DNA from: Nyssa sinensis
Taxonomy: Eukaryota; Streptophyta; Magnoliopsida; Cornales; Nyssaceae
Direction of reading: 5' to 3'
NCBI GenBank assembly: GCA_008638375.1
Contig: CM018032.1
Span: forward strand, 9,403,501 to 9,467,500
Length of the DNA: 64,000 nt
A program made the position numbers and the translations under genes. Of this stretch, positions 56,834 through 64,000 are shown piece after piece (within the stretch, counting starts at the first letter, position 1; each line of letters begins with the position of its first letter). Below the pieces are notes generated by a model that was not told where the DNA came from, searched no databases, and worked only from the letters and a program-made list of their open reading frames with translations.

Positions 56834-57040
56834 GATGTATTTGTAAAACACATTACAGCAAGAACTGGATCTAATTCCTTAAAAGAAGGATTTGGGAACT
56901 GACTGTATTATTCCACAATGAGGATTCCACCAGTGAAGAAGGAAAGGACAGCTGTGGTAATATCATCACTACCAATAATGGGCCAACCCTCCTTGAAAAA
57001 GTGGACATTGAAGCCATATGGTACAGATAGATCCATAGCT
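56834..57040 (-). pseudogene. L1 LINE reverse transcriptase fragment, upstream part
   Basis: The minus strand encodes GFNVHFFKEGWPIIGSDDIT, then FFTGGIL, and after a frame change CCNVFYKYIS at the CACTA border. These match the RT N-terminal region (PDGF, FFK-WPIIG, ISCCNVIYK) of plant L1 LINEs. Reading continues at 47987 on the other side of the CACTA nest with KIIVNR. Confidence 0.8.
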
Positions 57041-57524
57041 TGCCTATCAAAAATCAACAGTGGGAGATTTTTGAGGTATTTTATAAGCTTTCCCCTTTGG
57101 CTGTAGTCCTAGATTGTGTTCAGGAGGTTGTTGAGGTTGATTATTTGTATGTGTTAATTCTATTATATAAAATTTCTCCTTTTGCCCTTCAAAAAAACAA
57201 AAAATTCAACAATGGGATCCATAAACAAACTTGCTAGTTTAAAATGTAGAACCCAAAAAGGCTTTTTCCTTTTTCTGTTTTTTTTGGGTCTAAAGATAGT
57301 AGCAAATTCATTCCAATGGCTAGCAGTATTCATGTCATTTTATCCATTATTTCTTGATGTGGCCATCATAGTGCTATATCCATATTGAAGATACAACTTC
57401 AGTTATGTAATTGACAACCCCAAGGAACAAGACAAGCACACTCTTACATGCATAATTTTTTTTTTCTCTACTTACATACTTTGATGAAATTCACAGCTTT
57501 TAAATTGATAAGTGATAATGATGC
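57041..57524. other. Junction stretch between the LINE fragment and the WAT1-related remnant
   Basis: Nothing certain is recognised. Part may derive from intron 5 of a WAT1-related gene (GTAATTGACA-CC words are shared with copy 1), but the match is weak. Confidence 0.3.
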
Positions 57525-58282
57525 CAGGGCTTGAAGCCATATGTTTCATTCCATTAGCACTCATCAGAACAGCCATCTTCTCAGCCCAGTCCACACATGA
57601 GCAATGCTAATACTTTAAGGCTTCGTTTGGGGGAGCGGCTGGAGGAGCGTTTCTGCAAAAGCTCCTCTTAGAGCTTCTCTTTCATATACTTAAATCAGGG
57701 ATGGGACGTTGGGAAAAATACCTTCTAAATCATGTAATTAACGTGATTCTTTCACAACATTATCATATCATTTAAAATAAAAATTTAGGATATTAATTTG
57801 AAGAATAATGTTATCCTTAACATTTTACTAATTTTTTACCTGTTGTCATGGTTGTTTAGGTGCTAGTAACTATAGCATTGGGTGCTAGTGAATTCAACCT
57901 CTCGATGATAATCAATAAAACAAGTTGGTGTTAATCATCTCATGTGAGTGTAAGAGACATAATTGACTATCACCAAAAAACTGAATTCACAAGAACTTAC
58001 ACATACAAAAAGATTACATTCACTAGCACTTGAATAAATACACGTCAACACATTAAAAAGTTTGATAAAATATCATAATAAAATTAGCATTACTCTAATT
58101 TTAGAAGTGTAACATAAGTAGTCCACACATATAGCATTTGCGGGGCTTTATTTATTGCTGGTGGGTGACATCTATAGCATTTCGGGGGAAAAAGGACAAA
58201 AGAAGCCGAAAAAAAAGAAAAAAAAATTGAAATATCAAAAGAGACCACAGAGGAAACCACATTGGATTTGCATTACACATAA
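57525..58282 (+). pseudogene. WAT1-related pseudogene, copy 3 (exon 6 and 7 remnants)
   Basis: Sequence at about 57535-57590 aligns with the second half of exon 6 of copies 1 and 2 (CCATTAGCACTCATCAGAACAGCC against CCATTGGCACTTATTATAACAGCC). Sequence at 58135-58282 aligns with exon 7 (GGGGCTTTATTTATTGCTGGTGG, then the lysine/glutamate-rich tail and ATTACACATAA stop). An early TGA (about 58168) arises where copies 1 and 2 have GGA/GGC. Exons 1-5, the first half of exon 6 and intron 6 are gone. Homology continues through the 3' flank to about 58610. It is a dead relic of the tandem cluster. Confidence 0.8.
57599..58119. mobile_element. 521-bp insertion in copy 3 with an 11-bp direct repeat
   Basis: AGTCCACACAT flanks the insert exactly (57588-57598 and 58120-58130). 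Inside, GAGCAATGCTAAT at the left is mirrored by ATTAGCATTACTC at 58083-58095, like the GAGTAATGCTA MITE family seen at 19502. The right repeat ends 24 bp short of the TSD, so it may be a composite. A CTTCGTTTGGGGGAGC half-end of another MITE lies near 57620. Confidence 0.65.
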
Positions 58283-58344
58283 AGTGGTTGCTTTGATTGC
58301 AAGTGACTTGGATTTGTGTTAACAATCTGTCCCCATCAATTATT

Positions 58345-58482
58345 ATTTTTTATTTTTTGATACAACTATAGAGGATGGAAAAATTATATTTAAGTGTGTA
58401 CACGAACGTGCGTTGAACCTCGGACCTAGATTGTATTTGTGAAATGAGAAGGCTTTTTCATCTCCGATGTGAACCTCCGTCC
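58345..58482 (-). mobile_element. SINE-like insertion with 18-bp TSD
   Basis: CTGTCCCCATYAATTATT flanks both sides (58327-58344, 58483-58500; one mismatch). The 138-bp insert has a T-rich left end, so it is minus-strand with an A-rich tail. Its minus strand contains GAGGTTCAACGC, loosely like a pol III B box. It interrupts the 3' flank of copy 3; the flanks of copies 1 and 2 have no such insert. Confidence 0.7.
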
Positions 58483-58509
58483 CTGTCCCCATTAATTATT
58501 TATTGTTTG

Positions 58510-59520
58510 TAAAGTTCTTATTTTGTTTTTCTTCCTTCTGTTTGCATGTTTGGTTGTTGAGAAAGCAAAGGAAAAAGAGAAGAAAGTTAAAATCTTGTTC
58601 TTTATAGTTATCACAACAGTTTATCTGGAAATATCATCCCCACACATTATATTAATTATATAACCCCTCTGGTTCCCTTTCTTTGGAGCCTATGTCACAA
58701 TTTCAAATTTCAAAATGGTCTCCAATATGTAACTGAAATGGCCCTTTGTTGTAATTGAAAAATATTGATGTAGAAATAATATTAGTGATTGCAATACATC
58801 AATAAAAATAAAGAAAAAAGGAGATGAAAAGCCATCATGGAAAGTAACCAAAGTTCCAATCACTTGGTGCGGAGTAATTGATATTTAAAAATTTATGAGA
58901 TATCGTCGTACAATAATAACGTAATGTAACAAACTTATCGGATAATTTCTTGTTGGCAGCATGAAACCTCCAAAACAAGTGAGAGCACACAACCCCAAAC
59001 AACAAAGTTGTCATGCTACCAAGTAGAACAAAATAACATTGGACAGACGGCTAATCCATATCTGCATTCATAACCCACAAAGGTCAAATTCATCACCAAC
59101 ACTTCTAACCAATAACAGGCCCTAAACTAAATAAACTCAAAAAACAGTCACCCTTGAAACAGCAACCCCTATGTCATTCAAGTAACAGAAGCATCATCAC
59201 TCCTCTCAAGATTCTGCAAGATTACTAACAATTTGAAGATGAAATCTCCCCAAAACAGAACCAGTTGGATAAGCCACAAGAAGAAATCTTGTATAAAAAC
59301 CAGAGCAAATCAATAGATCAATAACCAAACCACACTCCCCTGAAGCTCTATAAGTACACCATAAAATCAATGATAACCTAATAGGTAAAAATCACTTTTT
59401 TATTACTGTGTTTTAAAGCTTGGAAAATTTGCTCAGTCTGCGTTGAATGGTGGGGGATTAATTGGGTTTCTGCTAAATCTTTTAAAATGGTATGGGATTG
59501 TTGGCAAAGTTGAAAGCTTA
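58510..59520. other. Intergenic stretch, nothing recognised
   Basis: The first 100 bp still match the 3' flank of copies 1 and 2 (TTGGTTGTTGAGAAA-CAAAGGAAAAAGAGAAG). The rest is of unknown origin. Confidence 0.4.
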
Positions 59521-59894
59521 AGAGCAACTCCACAAGTGGACGTAGGATGGGAGCCATCCAACTTAACTACCACTTTGGCTCCCAATACAATACTTTTTGA
59601 CCTCTAACAGATGACTCATCACTAGACCCAAAATAGAAATAACTCATGAATAGTGACGGATGCAAATATAGATTCAATGGGAAGAGAGACAAAGAGAAAG
59701 GGGAACCAAAATTAAGGAAAAGTTGGTTGAAAGAGAGAGAGAAAGGACATACAAAAATATAATAAAGTATAAAATAGATATTATTATTAAATTGATATAT
59801 AATGTTGAGAATCATTAGTATATGCATAAATACGTAACAGAATGCAAATAAGTTTTTTAGGTCCAAAAATGGCTCTCATGGTTAGAGTTACTCT
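59521..59894. mobile_element. MITE with AGAGCAACTCCA/AGAGTTACTCT ends, 374 bp
   Basis: The left end AGAGCAACTCCACAAG and right end CATGGTTAGAGTTACTCT are inverted, a common plant MITE type. TTA precedes the left end, AAA follows the right, so the TSD is not preserved or the family differs. Confidence 0.55.
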
Positions 59895-60075
59895 AAAAAA
59901 GAAGAATTAGCAGTCTGGAGACCTATATCAATGGCGTTCAGGTGTTGTCTGGGGTGGATATTGAGAGGTATTGGGGAGCTTTATATCCCTTATGCAAGTT
60001 GAGGTAGTTCTACAGAGTTGAAGCCAAAGAATTGGAGGTTTGATAATGGATACTGTAATGATATATCTTCTGATC

Positions 60076-60216
60076 AAGGGCGGAGCTAGGGGAAAAAACT
60101 TAGGGGGGGTTTAAAAACATTTTGGATAAGTTTTACAAAGGAATGTTTTTTCAAGTTGCAGTGAGAGATTTTAAGGAAAAAAAAATTCTCAAAATTAGAG
60201 GAAAATTTACATGTAA

Positions 60217-60247
<31 letters not shown>

Positions 60248-60298
60248 TACACAAATATTTTTTGCACAATTTGGGGGCCTCCACACAGTTCTGTCCTT
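60076..60298. mobile_element. MITE-like element with AAGGGCGGAGC/GTTCTGTCCTT ends
   Basis: About 12-bp imperfect inverted ends around 223 bp, with an internal GGGGGGG run and a TA/CA microsatellite (60217-60249). Flanks (TCTTCTGAT, ATTTGTGAT) match at 6 of 9 positions. The superfamily is uncertain. Confidence 0.4.
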
Positions 60299-60559
60299 AT
60301 TTGTGATGATGTTTATGTGGTGTGATATCTTCTCTTCTTTTTTATTGATGTAATTTTGGTATATGCTTGTACTTTTCTTTACATCAATAAAAAAAATATC
60401 TCTTTGCTTAAAAAGTATATATATTTTATAAAATCTTTTAACCCCATTAATCTTATTACACTGCCGTCTTACCCCATGAACAATCTTAACAACCGTTGGG
60501 CAACACCATCCATCTCAACCATTTAACAAAAGCACCACAACCAATGGACAATATACCAA

Positions 60560-60870
60560 TACCAAAGAGATTATTGATGAAAAAGACACAAGAAGAAGAA
60601 GAGAATAGAAGAAAAGACAAGATAAAAAGAAAGAAAAGAAGAGGAATAGGCCGGGAAGAGAAAGAAAGAAAAGGAATAAAGAAACAGAAGAAAAGAAAAA
60701 GAGAAGAAAAGCAGAAAAAAGAATGAAAGAGAAGTAAGAGAAAGATACAGGAGAACCAAAAAAAGAATGAATGAATATGCAACACGACTGAGAAAAAGAT
60801 AAAAAACGAATAAGGAAAGAAGACAAGAGGAAAGAAAAAGCAATCAAAAGGAGGAAAGAAGAACTGTTTT
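60560..60870. repeat. Purine-rich (GA) low-complexity tract, about 300 bp
   Basis: Almost pure A/G on the + strand (AGAAGAAGAAGAG, AAGAAAGAAAAGAAG motifs). It creates long artificial open frames on both strands. Such tracts can adopt triplex DNA. No gene is called here. Confidence 0.85.
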
Positions 60871-61435
60871 TTTCTTTTTTTTGTTGATATGAGAATAGGA
60901 AAGTAAAAGTTTTTCCCTATTTGTGTGTGTATATATATGTGTATAATATATAGACTTCTTTTAGTGCCTCTAACATTTCTTTATCCACCCACAAAAATAA
61001 TTTATGAAGAATGTTTTTCTCAAAAAGGGAAAAAAATAACGTTAAACAAAGACTTTGATTGCCCAAAATTGCTGTAACTCTTTTTCCTAGGCCTCAGCTT
61101 TATCACTTATGACTTGGAAAGAAGTTGTGGATGAGGCTTGGGTATATATAATTCACCCAATATATGGCTATTAGATTTTTTTTTGGTAATAAAATATAGT
61201 TGTTAGACTTTGACAAAGACTTGGATTGCCCAAAATTAACCAAAGCCTTGTACTTGTTGCCAAATAATGGCCATAAAATTCCAGTTTTATTGAGGCTTGG
61301 CTTGAACTCAAAAAATATAGATAATGAAAACGATTTTTAATTCACAATAAAGGTAAATAATAAGTCAACTAAGCATATAAATAACTATTTATGAACCGAC
61401 AATAAATTTGTTTTTTGATTGACAAAAAAAGAAGA

Positions 61436-61545
61436 ATTTGTTAATGTATTAAAAGGAGTGATATTACATCAAAAGAGAAACTGCAAAAGATATCATAGAG
61501 GGAAGCCAACATTCCAATTAGGTTGGCACCTTGACAGCCCTCAAA
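61436..61545 (-). repeat. LINE/SINE tail (minus strand)
   Basis: Ends at right with CCAACATTCCAATTAGGTTGGCACC, a variant of the retroposon tail motif at 11209 and 26980, and has a poly-A-like run at left in complement. No TSD was found. Confidence 0.45.
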
Positions 61546-61559
61546 TCATTTGACAGCAC

Positions 61560-62375
61560 AAACCCAAAGAAAGTTAGAAAGTTACCAACATAAATTAAAG
61601 TAAGGAATCAAGCAAAACAACAAGAAGAGTAATCGACATGATTGTCTAATTAACGTAGAACGGAAACGTAAGAGTAATTGAACACGTCAAATTTTTTATT
61701 AATGATTCTTCACCTACCAAAAAAAAACTTTCCAAATTTAAAATTATATGCATTGTGGATAAAAGATATATATTATGAATCTAGTATACTATATTTATAG
61801 AACTAAAAAACTACTCATCCGAATAGGGAATTACTAATTCTTATAGTTTCTTAAACTCATCTAAGGGAATTAGAAGCTAAGAAATTCAGAAAAAATCAAA
61901 ATTGGGACTGGGCTTTTTCAATTGAGCTCATATTAGAAAACTAGATAAGAAAAGAAAAATAGCCACAAACAACACCTCCTTCTAGCTTTCCTAAGTGAAG
62001 TTATTAACAATCGAAAACATTCCATAAATGGTAAAAATAACTAATTAAAAGCTGAAAAAATAAATTTGACCAAAAAGTAGTTTTGGTTATGGCCATAGGG
62101 TGATGAGTTTGGTTTGTCTGGTCGTTTCAAGTCAAAAAGAGTATTAAGCACTCAAAAACAGATCTGAGAAAACTATATCTATTATTACTTTGACTTAGAA
62201 TAAGAATTAGAGTGCTTTCGTTGCTCCCAAAAAAACTTCAACAACTTGTTTACATCACTAATTAACTTACAATTCGAGTTAAAATTTCAAAATGAGTAGC
62301 ATTATTCAGAATAAAAGTTAATTAAAACACACTAGTTATGCTTTGTTCCGTGTGGTTCTTTTTTAATTGAGATGA
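61560..62375. other. AT-rich intergenic stretch, nothing recognised
   Basis: No domain, inverted ends or tandem structure stands out. Confidence 0.35.
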
Positions 62376-62379
62376 CACT

Positions 62380-62920
62380 AGGGGTGTCAAGTTTTTACGA
62401 TTCAGAGTTAGCGAGTTTGAATTAAACATAAATGAATTTGTGTTATAAACAAATCAATATAGTTAACATGATTAATAAATAAGTCATATTTTGAGTTTTA
62501 GTCATGCTAACATATTTAACATGACTTAACACGTTTAATAAAAAAATATAAATCATGAGACAAGGTAATGGCATCCCAGATTAAAAACCTATCAAATTTT
62601 GGAAAACTTTTTAATTCTTTTATTAAAGAGATATTGAATTTATTTTTCCTCACATTATTAGTCCAAAACTTGGAGACTATTCTGCACTTATAAAAAAATA
62701 AAATAATTCTTTAGTTAAAGTTTACAAATTAAATTAAACGTGTTAATCTTGTCAATAAGTTTAACTTATTTAATAAATGAATCGTGTTCGGGTTGAGAAA
62801 ATTGTCAGGATTAGTTAATCGTGTCATATTCAAATTAACACATATTTTCAAATATCTATGTCTTGACACGACACGATGCAACGCAACAAAAATACGATAC
62901 GTTAACAAATTGATACTCTC
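62380..62920. mobile_element. MITE-like element with GGGTGTCAA/TTGATACTC ends
   Basis: The left end AGGGGTGTCAAGTTTTTACG pairs with the right end CGTTAACAAATTGATACTCTC with a few mismatches. The interior has many GTTAAC/ATTAATAAAT words typical of plant hAT-like MITEs. The TSD is not clear. Confidence 0.5.
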
Positions 62921-63002
62921 AGATAACTTACGCATATGAAATTTCATGACCATAAAATTCATGACATTGGTATAGTAAAGGGCCACCCTAATATAGTATT
63001 AC

Positions 63003-63270
63003 ACTAACAGAGATAAGTACAAGCGCACTTGCTTAAACTACTATTAAACTAATTAGAGAGATAATTATAAGTGCACTGTCTTGAATTAGTATTAAACTAA
63101 TTAAGAGAGATTACTGTAAGCGCACTTCCCTGTGACCCCATTACCCCACCTGAACCCTCCTAAAAATGATGGAACTTTGATGAGTGGTCTAACCAACCCC
63201 AGTGCCCCACGGGAACCTTTGTTAAAAATGATGCTTTGATGAGTGGTTTAACCAACCTAGCTAACTTGGA
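63003..63270. repeat. Two adjacent short tandem repeats, units about 60 bp
   Basis: TTAAACTAATTAGAGAGAT-A-TATAAGYGCACT recurs two to three times from about 63015 to 63125. It is followed by two copies of AAAAATGATG-CTTTGATGAGTGG-TAACCAACC (about 63162 and 63222). Confidence 0.65.
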
Positions 63271-63436
63271 ATGGAAGAGACGTTAGCAATGGAACTTGGG
63301 ATGGCATGTGCTAAATCTAAGTTGTGCAATAGTTTATCTTATGAGTAAGACTATTCAACTCAAAATTTTATTTCAGATTGTGAGCTGGCATGTTGCATAA
63401 TTAATTGACTGCAAATTCATGAATAGTGATAGCAAA

Positions 63437-63966
63437 TTACACCGATTTTTTTTTAAATTTTTGTTAATAACAAAAATCTCTTTTGAAATTTCTAAAATAA
63501 CACTGATCTTTTATATTTTTACTAACAAATTTTAAATACCTCTCATCCAACCTTATTTTTATTCGAAATGACAGAAGTATCTATTTCATTATTTTTATTT
63601 TTATTTTTATTTTTATTTTTTTACATTTTTTCAATTTTGACCCATTTTTCTATTTTTTTCTTTATTTTCAAATAAATATTAATTAAAGCTTTTTTGACTA
63701 AAAAATATAAGTTATTTATCTTAAAGTTAGTTTTTTTTATAAAACGAAAAAAATTTAAAAAAAGTTATAAGAAATGGTCAAAATTGAAAAAATGCAAAAA
63801 AATAAAAATAAAATAAAAAGTGCACTTTTGTTATTTTGAATAAAAATAAAACTGGAAGAAAGATCTTCGTAGTTTGTTAGTAAAAAAATATGAAAAGTTA
63901 GTATCATTTCAAAAACCTTCGAAATTTTCTTGTAATTGTCAAAAATATCAAGAGAGTTCGGTGTAA
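63437..63966. mobile_element. Fold-back/MULE-like element with arms over 200 bp
   Basis: The left arm from TTACACCGA aligns with the reverse complement of the right arm ending TTCGGTGTAA. Shared blocks are TTTTTACTAACAAA, TTATTTTTATTC, ATTTTTTCAATTTTGACC and TTATTTATCTTAAAGTTAGTTTTT near the centre. Nearly the entire 530 bp is self-complementary. The outer TTACACYGA motif relates it to the long-TIR element at 19188. No coding capacity. Confidence 0.65.
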
Positions 63967-64000
63967 TGTACTCAATAGTTATTTCATATATTTAGTTAGT

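Noticed and set aside
56918..57388. + strand frames taken at first as part of a new gene
   Set aside because: The opposite strand carries clear LINE reverse transcriptase motifs over the first part; the remainder has no domain.
60486..60847. Overlapping serine/phenylalanine/leucine-rich minus-strand frames
   Set aside because: Artefacts of a purine-rich low-complexity tract.
1..64000. tRNA, rRNA and snRNA genes
   Set aside because: I looked for tRNA B-box words and found only a weak match within the SINE-like insert at 58345; no foldable tRNA or rRNA segment was recognised by eye. A tRNA-scanning run would settle this.

Overview
This is AT-rich nuclear DNA from a flowering plant, most likely a dicot. 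The evidence is two intron-containing genes of a plant transporter family (WAT1-related, nodulin MtN21/EamA type), GT-AG introns, and plant-specific transposon families (Tat- and Athila-type Ty3/gypsy, CACTA, Tourist-like MITEs, L1 LINEs, a TRIM). I cannot name the species. Only two genes look intact. Both lie on the + strand, have seven exons in the same phases, and carry matching TATA boxes: copy 1 at 193-2537 (359 aa) and copy 2 at 28306-31027 (356 aa). A decayed third copy (exon 6- and exon 7-like pieces) lies at about 57.5-58.3 kb, so the window spans an eroded tandem gene cluster.

Layout. 1-2.5 kb: WAT1-related copy 1. 2.9-12.1 kb: many small DNA transposons, several with visible target-site duplications (TSDs), plus LINE tails, microsatellites and short tandem duplications. 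12-16 kb: AT-rich, no genes seen. 16.1-17.4 and 25.9-27.3 kb: two diverged copies of one LTR-like repeat. 18.4-18.9 kb: a tandem duplication. 19.2-21.3 kb: a MULE-like element with long inverted repeats and a nested MITE. 25.4-25.9 kb: a miniature TRIM with two LTRs about 31 bp apart. 28.3-31.0 kb: WAT1-related copy 2. 31.6-43.7 kb: a Tat-type gypsy element read on the minus strand, with both LTRs, a near-perfect TSD, PBS and PPT, and decayed gag, protease and RT. It also carries an antisense gene with its own TATA box. A truncated Athila-like element (35.1-39.0 kb) sits inside it and its integrase is missing.

47.7-57.0 kb is a nest: an L1 LINE reverse transcriptase fragment is split by a non-autonomous CACTA element (47988-56830), which is itself split by a second CACTA element (49092-55905, TSD TTT). 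The inner element holds a 161-bp tandem array of about 13 copies, a captured B3-domain transcription-factor gene fragment with its intron, and LINE pieces, one with a 17-bp TSD. 57.5-64 kb: WAT1 remnants, a SINE-like insert, MITEs, a purine tract and a fold-back element.

The two WAT1-related proteins should be ten-helix membrane carriers. Everything else is mobile DNA or its debris. The parts most worth attention are the gene-capturing, satellite-bearing CACTA element, the antisense gene in the Tat element, and the promoter conservation between the duplicated transporters.
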